Positions 55,601 to 63,233 of a stretch of 64,000 bases of DNA are shown piece after piece. The notes under the pieces are model-generated. The model had not been told where the DNA came from. It saw nothing but the letters and a program-made list of their open reading frames with translations, and ran no database searches. This stretch comes from SZUA-368 sp028533045. GTDB lineage: Bacteria; Spirochaetota; Spirochaetia; DSM-2461. The stretch's first letter is position 1, and each line of letters begins with the position of its first letter. A program made the translations under genes and the position numbers. Location: positions 15,511-79,510 of the forward strand of contig JBNAIG010000045.1 of NCBI GenBank assembly GCA_050031985.1. Direction: 5' to 3'.

Positions 55601-57593
55601 GTCATTACGAAAAGAGTGGGAACTAAGGGGATGTAGTATTTATGATACAGGGGCTCATTGGAAAAAGAATATTCCCACGATAAGCCAAAACATCTACCAT
55701 GAACTATGGGCTAATCTACCGGGAATAGAAATATCCTACCCCAAAAACAAACGTCACCAGATCGTAGTTGTCGATTCCCTTCTTACCCAAGAAAAAAGTG
55801 ATCCCCTTCTATCATTTACAGCAGAAGATACTCTTTTGATCACCGGTGGGGGCAGCGGTATTACAAGAGAAGTAGTTAAGGGATTATCCCGGGTGGTTGC
55901 AACCAACTTCTCCATTGTGGGTAGAACAAAACTTGACCCGGAGGCCCTGAAGCACAAAAATAAATCATCGGAAGAGTGGAACAGCTATCGGGTAGCGGTA
56001 GCAAATCAGTTAAGGGAACAGGGCCAAAAAGCAAGCCCTAAGCAGATAGAACAGAAGATCAGCAGTTTAAAAAAATCACTGGAAATATTCTCACTGATAG
56101 AAGAGGTCCGAGCAGCTGGATGTGGTATTAAATATTATTCGGCAGATATCACACAAAGTGATGAAGTCTTCCGGTTAGTAGAGACCATCCTTGAGGAGCG
56201 TCCCTCTATCAGCGGAGTCATCCATGGAGCGGGAATTGAGATAAGCCACCTCCTTTCGACCAAATCGGACGAAGAATTTTTCTCTGTTCTTTCCCCAAAA
56301 ATGTGGGGAGCCTTAAACATAAGGAAAGCCCTGAAAGACCAGCCTCTTAAGAGAGTCTTAGCTTTTGGCAGTATATCCGGTCGATTTGGAAATGGGGCAC
56401 AACTCGATTACTCTGCGGCGAATGCCTTTCTGGCGACCTGGGTGTCGGCAAATCGACAACGTGGTATCCCCTCCCTTTGCATTGACTGGTCCGGATGGTC
56501 CGACATTGGTATGGCAGCACGAAATACATACGTCGTTGAGCATGCCCCAAAATCGGGACTGAATCTTATTCCACCAGCCCAGGGAGTCGAGGCAGCCATT
56601 CAGCTTTTTCTTAATCCCAATGAATGGGGCGAAGTAATCCTTCATAAAGGCCTCGGTCCTATGTATAAGAGCGGAATGCACCAAATTGATCTAAGTGCCT
56701 CGCCCTTCATTGACCGGATAGATATATCTCCCAAAAAGTTAATATGTCACAGGGTATTTTCACCAATACGGGATCAATTCCTTAAGGAACATCGCCTTAG
56801 AAATACACCTCTCATGCCCGGTGTGGCCTATATAGAAATGATGGCGGAGCAATACTCTCTGCATCACGGCACAGAGATGCCCATAATGCTTCGAGATCTC
56901 TATTTCCTGGAGGCAAACAAGTTTCACAGTAATGAATCACGAGAACTTACCAGTACAGCAATATTCAATGAATCGGAAAACTGTTACGAAACAAAAATAA
57001 GCGGAATCTTTAAGAGCAAAGTTAAAGGAGTATTCCGAGAAATAGACTATGCCTCTGCTAAGGTTGGCCGATGGCAAACGGACCAGGCGTTTCTAGACAA
57101 ATCAAATTGGCAAACAGGGCCACTGACTGAACTTTCCATAAAGGATATCCGAAAAAAGTTCAAAGAACATCCCAATACCATTCACTTTGGACCTCTCTTT
57201 CATAACCAAAGTGACACCATGATATCCTTTGAGGAAGATAGCCTAAAACTCAATGAGACCTGCTTTGTCATGTCCTCAAGGATGCCGGACGCTCAAATAG
57301 GAAACCCGGAGTATCCCCTTGAATCCTTTGCGGTCAACCCCTGCTTTCTTGATAACCTACACCACCCGGCAGCAATTCTCGCCGAGTATCAGACCGGAGA
57401 AGTTTTCTTACCGGTAGGGGCCGAAGAGTTTGCCATACTCCAAGTAGCCCGTTCAGAAGGCTGGTTTACCTTTACAGCTAAATTTACTAAGGTTACAGAA
57501 GACCGGATTACCTACAATGTACTAGCCCAGGACGAATCGGGATCTGTATTTGCCTACATTAGGAAAGGTTACTTGCAAAGGATAAGCCAATGA
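49644..57593 (+). CDS. Pfa-like multidomain synthase, KS-AT-KS-ACP-ACP-(ACP)-KR-DH
   Basis: 2649 residues. KS1 (about 10-470): Cys217 in DAACASG, His351 in EAHGTATQ, His392 in NIGHLKSAAG. AT (about 595-890): Ser695 in GHSLGE. KS2 (about 955-1460) is divergent but keeps Cys1212 (FAACSSTS), His1360 (SHEPYTPP) and His1400 (GMTGHTMGA). Two ACPs, EADLGIDTVKQAT, have Thr1582 and Thr1688 at the phosphopantetheine site. A third, decayed copy (FGFDQTESD) has Gln1787. KR (about 2060-2330): GGGSGIT, Ser2243, Tyr2256. DH hot-dog (about 2365-2645): His2383 in FLKEHRLRNTPLMPG, then NPCFLDNLHHPA. The order and LGID-x-(V/I)-K motif are those of polyunsaturated-fatty-acid and secondary-lipid synthases. There is no enoyl reductase or thioesterase domain. 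Confidence 0.85.
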   Translation: MATKENPNKYYAVVAIGGVFPDAPDTESFWRNIVAEKVSIKPVSEKLLPQALYKSDCYGKAEKRNKSYTKIGAVIDSIPFNSLDFKIPPSVARHMDDGQKIALIATKEAMESGTLDSIAKDKVSVVMGGSGHGPLMFDHDRGLLFDHINDELNKALPDSLTPKEKQEVIEGLRERCVKNPVDTTEDSAPGTLPSIVASRINSVFDFHGRTMVLDAACASGLAAISTGIDLLQKGESDAVICGAVDQLISQTGMVLFSGINALSPDGSYPFDQRANGFVIGQGGGVCILKRLPDAIDYGDEILAVVTATSVTTDGKGKAIAAPNHAWQAKAISQAYKRCGYSLDTVELIEAHGTATQVGDKSEVFALKQAFEESGSTKIGSCGLSSVKSNIGHLKSAAGIAGFIKAVLAIKHKTLPPVAGFQKENPALELSNSPLYIIDQAQPWLESSHPRRAGVSAFGFGGINYHIALQEFRSGDYSAEAQRNNNPEDAVRDLPVIRSTGDRVQIMKISGDSLDQLKDKISALAKEKNPESLSALMDEYHSSNVATAPYRLGITAQTREELMGKLSLCHSNLQNKKPLDQLFLKGIYFSDKEPISRNQIACVFPGQGSQYPQMLRSLAEQVPSFQNTLHRADLIWKSCTGTTISSLLYGSYEQDKHEAMLKDTANTHPAMYASSYAIYHFFEEMGLEADYYLGHSLGELVALTAAGALHFKEGLPMMQARATSFTSSRSPGSMVGIAADKDKAQELIEEFNQPLYLSNFNSPQQSIISGTPERIEAFMLFVEKQKIRATILPVNQAFHSPLVKDAAQSFSEHFGKYTFRDLKKTVISNETAQPYPSSGGEVQKQLANHIVSPVQFINSIKYLCDKGVKLFIEMGPGSVLTNNIKNIVSRKDITLISTNSKKGDDIEALAQAACQLFACGIDLEDIPFNRDALWKTASPQDTIAEPSQRGEESVKKRTVVYSGVSVGLPGSFKAAFRDDNFEQLFDGKNCIERLTDREKQSLVDLNITKLIKSEEGASFKELNSLNEVIQFVGKLGPVQFEKEFSFDKKELATMSSAVAYAIAAGYEALRDAHIPLVRQYNTTSNGSTLPDRWALPREMQKRTGVIFANGFPMIDPVIEEVSKHVSFHYGNKLRSDVFDFYTQLIDKVSHRESKKLLSDWYGLHHSVLSESPTSDELYRFNHHFMTQISAQANNRLARYINAQGPNFLLFAACSSTSTAVTLSEEMIQSGRVDRVIVIGADDTANKNILPYIGAGFLSTGAASNGNDLYDVALPFDKRRNGMVMGSGAVGIVVEAAEVCEKRGIIPVAELVGTHCFNTAGHANQLDIPVYAEELEQFIGKLESEKNLQRSALSKSMIYMSHEPYTPPRGGCSQSEAVALQHVFARDFNSIIVSNTKGMTGHTMGASIEDAVAAKCLQWGRVPPVVNHKEFDPTLQGLQLSRGESHQCSYALRMAAGFGSQGNYILLRKSAVRDKRIDNEERYKGWLRSVSHLEEPVLDHLGRMLIIRDTKPGTVKTHRPQIACYKDNIEAPSPGPDRIEEPPSLQANRETLEQILTMVSDVSGYPVEMLEPSMEFEADLGIDTVKQATILAMMAERWQVQADESFKVSEYPTPNHLLNLLNVESEASQPEKAPPLKEAFPQREEQQPAAPDPKRTLAPRVLEIISEVSGYPVEILELDMEFEADLGIDTVKQATILAMLSEEFQTTKEKRGFNISDYPTIQHLVTLFSGQEKPSEQILPEQDFGTYITLAEKTLTLAGFTKTIAEVSDYPPEMVLPEYRFSQLFGFDQTESDRVIRALEEQYSSINDFSIKSEDSIIDIVERFGSSSQDQFNTPNRLPHQLSKQIVELHRAALEKSPSPLKTPLKNILLIGQSEKWLNNFAQALQRENIHIERLVLRETSPRFKESKKYDTIIDLTLLGCTSSSEDLQDLIETAFLQRLSLYRKMTEKQWQPARIIACVALDEHFGLSPEQDTPLQSEYGAFTGFYKSLRKEWELRGCSIYDTGAHWKKNIPTISQNIYHELWANLPGIEISYPKNKRHQIVVVDSLLTQEKSDPLLSFTAEDTLLITGGGSGITREVVKGLSRVVATNFSIVGRTKLDPEALKHKNKSSEEWNSYRVAVANQLREQGQKASPKQIEQKISSLKKSLEIFSLIEEVRAAGCGIKYYSADITQSDEVFRLVETILEERPSISGVIHGAGIEISHLLSTKSDEEFFSVLSPKMWGALNIRKALKDQPLKRVLAFGSISGRFGNGAQLDYSAANAFLATWVSANRQRGIPSLCIDWSGWSDIGMAARNTYVVEHAPKSGLNLIPPAQGVEAAIQLFLNPNEWGEVILHKGLGPMYKSGMHQIDLSASPFIDRIDISPKKLICHRVFSPIRDQFLKEHRLRNTPLMPGVAYIEMMAEQYSLHHGTEMPIMLRDLYFLEANKFHSNESRELTSTAIFNESENCYETKISGIFKSKVKGVFREIDYASAKVGRWQTDQAFLDKSNWQTGPLTELSIKDIRKKFKEHPNTIHFGPLFHNQSDTMISFEEDSLKLNETCFVMSSRMPDAQIGNPEYPLESFAVNPCFLDNLHHPAAILAEYQTGEVFLPVGAEEFAILQVARSEGWFTFTAKFTKVTEDRITYNVLAQDESGSVFAYIRKGYLQRISQ

Positions 57594-58264
57594 TCCAAGT
57601 TAAAAACCCATCATCTGCTCCCCCGCCAATTTACATAAAAACATCTTCGGACATTACGTTCTGCTGCTTTCCCATATCAGAGGCCAGGAAGTTTATCCAT
57701 ACATCCCAAAAGGAGCATTTTCTTTCAGAGAAGGAGTGGCAGTTAGCCAGTAGGTATCGACAGTTTGAACGAAAGTTACAGTGGTTTTCGGGGCAAATAG
57801 GGGCTAAATATGCCCTATCTCACCATTTGAACAACCACTCTCTACAGGATCTAACTATTTTGAGAACTCTCCGAGGCATGCCCTTCTGTAAACAAATGCC
57901 CCAATTATCCGTTACCATATCACACTCTTATGACTTAGCCGTAGCCGCAGTTTCAGAACAGACAATTGGCATAGACATTGAAAAAGATGAACCCCGACCT
58001 GAGAGTTTTATAAAAACCTGGCTCTCCCCCCGTGAATATGAACAATACCAGTCCCTGCCTAAAGAGAAACAACAGACCATGGTAAACCACTCATGGACAG
58101 TAAAAGAGGCTTATTCAAAATGGTGCGGAATGGGAGGACATATTTCATTTAAAGATATTTGCTCCCTAAAACTTGCCCGGCGGAAAGACCTTAAACTCTT
58201 AAAGATTAATATCCCCCATTACCAATGCTCAATAATTGCCACATCCGGAGAGATCTATGGATAA
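57590..58264 (+). CDS. Sfp-type 4'-phosphopantetheinyl transferase
   Basis: 224 residues. LSVTISHSYDLAVAAVS, then TIGIDIEKDEPRP (Mg-binding Asp and Glu) and the WTVKEAYSKWCG motif (K-E-A-x-x-K/S) define the family. It moves phosphopantetheine from CoA to a carrier Ser. It overlaps the synthase stop by 4 bp (ATGA) and is clearly its dedicated partner. This is notable because the synthase's own carrier sites are not Ser. Only the free ACP encoded at 60267 has a standard site. Confidence 0.88.
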   Translation: MIQVKNPSSAPPPIYIKTSSDITFCCFPISEARKFIHTSQKEHFLSEKEWQLASRYRQFERKLQWFSGQIGAKYALSHHLNNHSLQDLTILRTLRGMPFCKQMPQLSVTISHSYDLAVAAVSEQTIGIDIEKDEPRPESFIKTWLSPREYEQYQSLPKEKQQTMVNHSWTVKEAYSKWCGMGGHISFKDICSLKLARRKDLKLLKINIPHYQCSIIATSGEIYG

Positions 58265-59225
58265 AAGAAGCTCCATTTTTGTCGACCAACTCGCCATGGA
58301 GAAACTGGTTGAGGAAAAACTGTCAAAAGTTCATCATGCCCCGGAATCCCATCTTTGTGAAAAAAGCACCCCCCTCTATGGGAGCTTCCCCTCCATACCA
58401 CCCACAGCGGAATGGCACAAAAAAGTCGGAACCCATTGGCAGATGATTTCCCCCGTAGAATACTCCGATGAGAATAATCATCTTATTCCCATAACCATTT
58501 CACCGGCCGATATCCCCCACAGCTCCATTATTCTTGTACACGGCCTCTATGAAGACAACCGGGAGATCTATCAGTTTCTTATTAAAAATCTGAATAACCT
58601 GGGTTATACAATTTATCAAACAACACTCCCCTATCACTATGACCGTACACCCCCCTTGAGTTCTTTTAGCGGGGAGTATTTCTGGAGTGCCAATATAGAT
58701 CGAACAAAACGGGCCTTTGAACAGGCTGTAGCAGAAATCTATCAACTGATTAATGACCTTAAAAGCTGTAATAACCATCCTGTCAATCTTCTGGCCTTTA
58801 GCATGGGCGGAGGAGTTACCCTATCATTACTCTCTCTGGTCCCCAATATTTCCAAAGTTTTTCTCCTCAATTCAATCTGTTCCCTTTCGGCAGTAGTGTG
58901 GGATTCTCCCTTGTGTAAAACTATAAAGAATGATCTGCTCATAGAGGGCTACTCCCTTGAAGAAATAGTAGAGGCATACTCCTCATTCGAACCGCTTGAT
59001 CTATTAAAACAACATTCCCTTTCCGATAGGGTAGCCCTGGGTTACGGGCTTTATGACCAAATTACCTCGGTTGAACAATACGAGGGATTAATCAAAAAAT
59101 TAAATTTGAACAAGACATTTCCCTATAAATCGGGACACCTGAATACTCTTCGAGTACCTCGTATCGCCCGGGATATCCACGCTTTCTTCTCGGCCCAATC
59201 CGACTCAAGGGAAGGAAACGAATGA
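58257..59225 (+). CDS. Alpha/beta hydrolase (possible thioesterase)
   Basis: 322 residues from the ATG at 58257 (GGAGAG four bases upstream, 8-bp overlap with the PPTase gene). Oxyanion strand SIILVHGLYEDN, nucleophile Ser182 in LLAFSMGGGVT, acid Asp in LGYGLYDQITS, His in YKSGHLNTLRV. There is no signal peptide, so it is cytoplasmic. In this operon it may release the product as a free acid or act as a trans thioesterase, since the synthase has no thioesterase. It is not a recognised OleB. Confidence 0.75.
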   Translation: MDKRSSIFVDQLAMEKLVEEKLSKVHHAPESHLCEKSTPLYGSFPSIPPTAEWHKKVGTHWQMISPVEYSDENNHLIPITISPADIPHSSIILVHGLYEDNREIYQFLIKNLNNLGYTIYQTTLPYHYDRTPPLSSFSGEYFWSANIDRTKRAFEQAVAEIYQLINDLKSCNNHPVNLLAFSMGGGVTLSLLSLVPNISKVFLLNSICSLSAVVWDSPLCKTIKNDLLIEGYSLEEIVEAYSSFEPLDLLKQHSLSDRVALGYGLYDQITSVEQYEGLIKKLNLNKTFPYKSGHLNTLRVPRIARDIHAFFSAQSDSREGNE

Positions 59226-60250
59226 ATCAACCAATAATCTATCCCCCCTATACTTTTAGCGACACATCCGGTTATTGCTCAATCTTATCAACCGGAATTG
59301 GCCTACCCTCAAAACGTATCTCCACAGAGGATATCCTTTTGGAAAATGAGCTAAAAGTGGATCCCCGTCTCGTAAAAAAGCATATCGCCGTGAATTATCG
59401 CCATATTGCCCATGCCGACCAATGTGATTCCGATTTGCAGCTTATCGCCGTAGAGCAGGCACTCGAATCGGCTCAAATCTCCGCCGATGATCTCTACAAA
59501 ATCATTGTAAATAAATATATGGGCGACTACCTGCTACCCATGAGCGCCTCATTTCTACAGAACCGACTTAATATTTCCCAGTCCATCCATAGCTTTGATA
59601 TTGACGGGGGGATAATAAGCTCCTTTCAAGCTCTTGACCTGGTAAGTAAAATGATGCTTAAAAAAGACGAGTATATCCTCATAGCTTCGGGGGGAATTCA
59701 TAACCGTTTTGCTCAGCAAAAAGATACTCGCCATGCCTTCCTATTCGGCGATGGCGCCGGAGCCCTGATTCTCGCCCCTTCCAACAAACGGCACATACTC
59801 GGTTCATACCAGATCACCAATCCACATTTTTCAAATATCTGCTATTCTGAAGGTTTAACAGAAGTCATCCAAAAAGACTGGTTTGGCTCCAAGACACAAA
59901 AAGCGTTTTATGAGAATTATCACGTAAACGATACCACGGTCGCGTCCCAATTCGTCTCCGAAGCCACAGCTATAGCTTTGGAGAAGATGAAGATTTCCCT
60001 GGATGACATTGATATTGTTCTCTATGCCGGAATAAATGTGACCTTTGAGCACGCCGTAAGAGAAGGATTAAATTGCTCTTCCCGTCAAATTTATTCAACC
60101 CTTTCAGAACGGGGAAATACCATGAGCGCCGCCTTGCCCATTACAATCCATGAAGCCCAAAAAGAGAAACTGCTACAGCCGGGAACCAAATCCTTATTCG
60201 TAACCATAGGAGAAGGATTAAGCTGTGGTTTTATGTACTATCAATGGTAA
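59222..60250 (+). CDS. KASIII-like protein lacking the active-site cysteine
   Basis: 342 residues of the FabH/thiolase fold (TGIGLPSKRIS, HAFLFGDGAGALIL, GNTMSAALPI). Where FabH has D-(I/L)-N-A-A-C-S-G-F this protein has HSFDIDGGIISSF, with no Cys. The His of the HQAN motif is also missing (LYAGINVTFEH), although the Asn in GNT is kept. It should not condense on its own and may be a structural partner of the second KASIII two genes on, as PqsB is to PqsC. Overlaps the hydrolase gene by 4 bp. Confidence 0.8.
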   Translation: MNQPIIYPPYTFSDTSGYCSILSTGIGLPSKRISTEDILLENELKVDPRLVKKHIAVNYRHIAHADQCDSDLQLIAVEQALESAQISADDLYKIIVNKYMGDYLLPMSASFLQNRLNISQSIHSFDIDGGIISSFQALDLVSKMMLKKDEYILIASGGIHNRFAQQKDTRHAFLFGDGAGALILAPSNKRHILGSYQITNPHFSNICYSEGLTEVIQKDWFGSKTQKAFYENYHVNDTTVASQFVSEATAIALEKMKISLDDIDIVLYAGINVTFEHAVREGLNCSSRQIYSTLSERGNTMSAALPITIHEAQKEKLLQPGTKSLFVTIGEGLSCGFMYYQW

Positions 60251-60266
60251 ATAAAGGAGATACCCT

Positions 60267-60512
60267 ATGACAAGAGAAGAGGTCTTTAACACTCTAAATA
60301 CTATTATTACCGATTTCCTACGCCTGGAACAGGGAGAGCTAACAGAAACGACTCATATAATTAATGATGCGGGGGCAGATTCCCTTGCCCTGGTTGAGTT
60401 AGGATTTAAATTTTCAGAAGCATTCAATATCCCCATGATCACTCCCAATGACAATAACATGGTGTTAGGTAATCTCGTTACAGAGATTGAACAATTGATT
60501 GCAGGTGAATAA
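60267..60512 (+). CDS. Free-standing acyl carrier protein
   Basis: 81 residues, acidic, four-helix ACP pattern. NDAGADSLALVELGFKFSE carries the canonical Asp-Ser-Leu phosphopantetheine site. AAAGGAG lies a few bases before the ATG. It sits between the two KASIII-like genes, overlapping the second by 1 bp. It probably carries the substrate of the KASIII pair, loaded by the AMP ligase and activated by the operon's PPTase. Confidence 0.88.
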   Translation: MTREEVFNTLNTIITDFLRLEQGELTETTHIINDAGADSLALVELGFKFSEAFNIPMITPNDNNMVLGNLVTEIEQLIAGE

Positions 60513-61567
60513 TGGCTCTCACTCATAAATCCCTTGGATCACTCAGCTATCCGAAAGGCCGCCCCATTCCCTTTACCCAATATGGAGAGCTTATCGCCAC
60601 GGGATGCTGCCTTCCCGAAAAACGGGTAAGTAACCAGGATATTATCGATAAGTTCAATCTAATAGCCTCAGACCGCGCTGTCCAGTTCTCCCTTGGAATT
60701 ACGGAGCGAAGGGAAATTGATGAAGATATCTTAATATCGGAATATCTCTATCGAGCGGCAAAAGATTGCCTAGGCAGGGCAAATATTCCCGCCGAGAAGA
60801 TCTCCCGCATTATTTATGCCCGCCTTAAAGGAGAACGCTCAATTCCCTCAAATGCTTCACTCGTTCTAAGGCGGCTTGCCATCCCCCAGGGGATCCCCAC
60901 CATGGATATTTCCGCAGCCTGCAGTGGATTTATACACGCCCTTGAGGCGGGACTTTCCTTTATCCAGGGTGGCGATGAATATGTTCTCATTCTTACCGGC
61001 GACCAGGCGGGAATGAATGCCGCCAACTTTCAAAATGTAGATACCCGTACGGTTTTTCTCAATGGAGATGGTTTTTCGGCAGCCCTTCTGGGAAGATGCG
61101 ATCAACAGAAATTTCTGGCCCACTATCTCTACACAGACAGCTCCATCCAACATTTCGCCTCCTTACCAATAGGAAGCAAAACCCTTGATACAAAACACCA
61201 GATCACAGAAAAAAACTTTCTTCTAACCATGCCGGACGGGCCAAAAATACAAGAATCTATCCTCTTCTCCTGCGAACTGATAACCCAACAACTACTGGAA
61301 CAAACAGGTCTGACACTCAACGATATAGATTTTTTTATCACCTCAGACCAAACCAGCCTTGTTTGGAAGGAGCAGCTAAAACTTTTGGGTATTCCCGAAG
61401 AGAAAAGCACCAGCTGCTTTCACAAGTACGGTAATACCGTGGCAGCTATGGCCTGTCTCAATTTGCACGAAGCCATTATCACGGGAAAATTGCATCGGGG
61501 TATGACCGTGTTGCTCATGGCCCATGGAGCGGGAGCCAGCGGAGGCGGTTTTATTTTTACCTATTAA
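60512..61567 (+). CDS. KASIII-like (FabH-family) condensing enzyme
   Basis: 351 residues. TMDISAACSGFIHALEAGLS has the nucleophilic Cys in the FabH setting. FLNGDGFSAALLG and HKYGNTVAAMACLNL (catalytic Asn) follow. The HQAN His is replaced: the aligned stretch reads ITSDQTSLVW, Asp for His. So it has Cys and Asn but not the second histidine, which suggests acyl transfer or an unusual condensation rather than standard decarboxylative Claisen chemistry. Coupled to the ACP (TAATG). Its 3' end overlaps the convergent CotH gene by 11 bp. Confidence 0.82.
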   Translation: MALTHKSLGSLSYPKGRPIPFTQYGELIATGCCLPEKRVSNQDIIDKFNLIASDRAVQFSLGITERREIDEDILISEYLYRAAKDCLGRANIPAEKISRIIYARLKGERSIPSNASLVLRRLAIPQGIPTMDISAACSGFIHALEAGLSFIQGGDEYVLILTGDQAGMNAANFQNVDTRTVFLNGDGFSAALLGRCDQQKFLAHYLYTDSSIQHFASLPIGSKTLDTKHQITEKNFLLTMPDGPKIQESILFSCELITQQLLEQTGLTLNDIDFFITSDQTSLVWKEQLKLLGIPEEKSTSCFHKYGNTVAAMACLNLHEAIITGKLHRGMTVLLMAHGAGASGGGFIFTY

Positions 61568-62906
61568 GCCTATATCCGGTATACTCCTTTGCCGCACGAC
61601 TTCTTGCTAACACATGCTCCTTAAGTGTTTCAATACTGCTCTCGAAATCCCTCGTTGATCTTAGAAAGGTATAGCCGCTCTCCTCCGCTTCGACATAGGG
61701 TTTAATCAGGTTGTAAAAGTCATCTATCCTGGCCATAACTTTTTCAGGATCAAATTCGGTATGGGAGAACTCTTCCACATAGTTTTTGTAGATGGCCCTA
61801 TACTCCTCATCATCCAGGATATGGGTAATTAAGGGCCAGGCTGAACTCAGGCCGGTATAGTCAAAGTCATAAAGCCTTCCTTTTCTTGACGTGCTTAAGG
61901 CTTCATTGTTATCCCAGGGAATCCAGTTTAACTGCTTTGTATCGGGATGGTTATAGAGATAGTAGTTTCTTGTGCTGTTTCCGTAGGTATCCCAATTGTG
62001 AATGGTGGTGTTTACGGCAAGCCACTTTAAAAAACCGTCCACATTGAACACCTCTTCCAGGTCCTTTTTCCAACGCTCTATATTAACGGCCTGGCTCTTA
62101 CTGTTGATGATGTTGTAAAGAGCCTCCACATCACTATAGTCACCTTCCTTGGAGTTGTTCTTTTTGTCCAGCTCCTCTTCGTTGTAACTCCCCCACTGGA
62201 AGGAGGCGGCCGGGCCGTCCGGTTTATACAGATTTCCCGAGTCATCTCCCAGCTGAGTTTCTATGACGGTATCATCCATCTCTTCCACGATGGTATAGAG
62301 TCCAAAATATTGCAGCCCCTCTCCATGGTCAATAGAAAGAGCACAGTAGGAGGTTTGGGCGGAGACAAGACCAAACTCTCTAAAAAGATCGGAGGCCAAT
62401 TTCTCATGCATAAAGGATGTGTCTGAGAAGTTATTGTTAAGATTAAGCTGATTAAAGCCGTAAAACCTTTGATTATCAATCTCCGGGTAGTCATCCTCAT
62501 ACCTGTCAAAATCCAGTTTGAAAGAAAACTTTTCGTTACCGCTTTGGGCGACGGACCTTAAGCTTGAATTACCTTTAAATCGAATACCCACATTCTCCCA
62601 GAGGGTTTCCTCAAACACCACGTCCGCCTCAACCCATATGGGGTCAATGGCGATATCCCGGAGTCTGGTGTTGTAACTATTCAAATCATTAATCATGGCT
62701 CCCCAATCGTCTTCATCAATATAGACTTTCATCGTGAGCACTTCATTTTGATTGAACACGGTTGAATAATCCGGGTCAGCTTTCTTACTGTGGGTCAGAT
62801 CCCCCCAACCGTTCAGATTATCCAGATCTGATTCAGGGATGGCATAGAGGGATAGGGATATTAGCATTATTATAATTGCTGTTGTTGGGCGCTTAATATT
62901 CTTCAT
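61557..62906 (-). CDS. CotH-family secreted protein (atypical kinase fold)
   Basis: 449 residues. Signal peptide (IIIMLISLSLYAIPE), then the CotH pattern: VGIRFKGNSSLRS, KFSFKLDFD, NNFSDTSFMHEKLASDLFRE, GLYTIVEEMDD and WLAVNTTIHNWDTYG...WIPWDNNEA. CotH proteins phosphorylate coat or extracellular proteins in sporeformers and fungi. Bacterial exported members, often with surface repeats or cellulosomal proteins, are less known. The conserved Lys, Glu and Asp seem present, so it may be active. Target unknown, perhaps one of the surface lipoproteins (speculation). Confidence 0.82.
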   Translation of the reverse strand: MKNIKRPTTAIIIMLISLSLYAIPESDLDNLNGWGDLTHSKKADPDYSTVFNQNEVLTMKVYIDEDDWGAMINDLNSYNTRLRDIAIDPIWVEADVVFEETLWENVGIRFKGNSSLRSVAQSGNEKFSFKLDFDRYEDDYPEIDNQRFYGFNQLNLNNNFSDTSFMHEKLASDLFREFGLVSAQTSYCALSIDHGEGLQYFGLYTIVEEMDDTVIETQLGDDSGNLYKPDGPAASFQWGSYNEEELDKKNNSKEGDYSDVEALYNIINSKSQAVNIERWKKDLEEVFNVDGFLKWLAVNTTIHNWDTYGNSTRNYYLYNHPDTKQLNWIPWDNNEALSTSRKGRLYDFDYTGLSSAWPLITHILDDEEYRAIYKNYVEEFSHTEFDPEKVMARIDDFYNLIKPYVEAEESGYTFLRSTRDFESSIETLKEHVLARSRAAKEYTGYRLNR

Positions 62907-62955
62907 GCCTTTAGTATATATCTTTGACAGGGAAAATGGTTAAGCCCGTGTAAAT

Positions 62956-63228
62956 TTACTGTAAACTATGTAAAATTCCCAAAAGCTCTTCTTTTAACTT
63001 GGGGACTTTCTCCCGCTCATCATAAGTCTTGAAGGGAAATAAGTTTAGTAAGAAACGTCTTGTTCTTGAAGTTTGACATTGCCAGGCTTTGGGATACTCA
63101 ATTATCCTATCAATCCCTTTTCCAACATCTTTTCTGAACCGATCCCCAAGACCAGAAAGCTTGAAATTATAATATTCTACAGCATCATTTAATTCGAATA
63201 ATGCAAGGGGATCAAATTCAACAATCAT
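62956..63228 (-). CDS. RelE/ParE-type toxin with altered C-terminus
   Basis: 90 residues. The first 65 fit ParE/RelE toxins: VEFDPLALFELNDAVEYYN, then LGDRFRKDVGKGIDRIIEYP and TRRFLLNLFPF. After FPF the expected last strands (Y-x-(I/V)-x-(Y/F)...AVAHxxRxPGYW) are missing, replaced by an unrelated charged tail (KTYDEREKVPKLKEELLG). No simple +1 or -1 shift restores them. It is probably an inactive or reduced toxin. It follows the antitoxin by 5 bp. Confidence 0.65.
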   Translation of the reverse strand: MIVEFDPLALFELNDAVEYYNFKLSGLGDRFRKDVGKGIDRIIEYPKAWQCQTSRTRRFLLNLFPFKTYDEREKVPKLKEELLGILHSLQ

Positions 63229-63233
63229 AAAAA

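Noticed and set aside
48149..61567. OleABCD olefin cluster
   Set aside because: A ligase, a hydrolase and thiolase-fold proteins are present, but there is no OleD-type reductase in the operon, the hydrolase is not OleB-like and a megasynthase with carrier domains is central.
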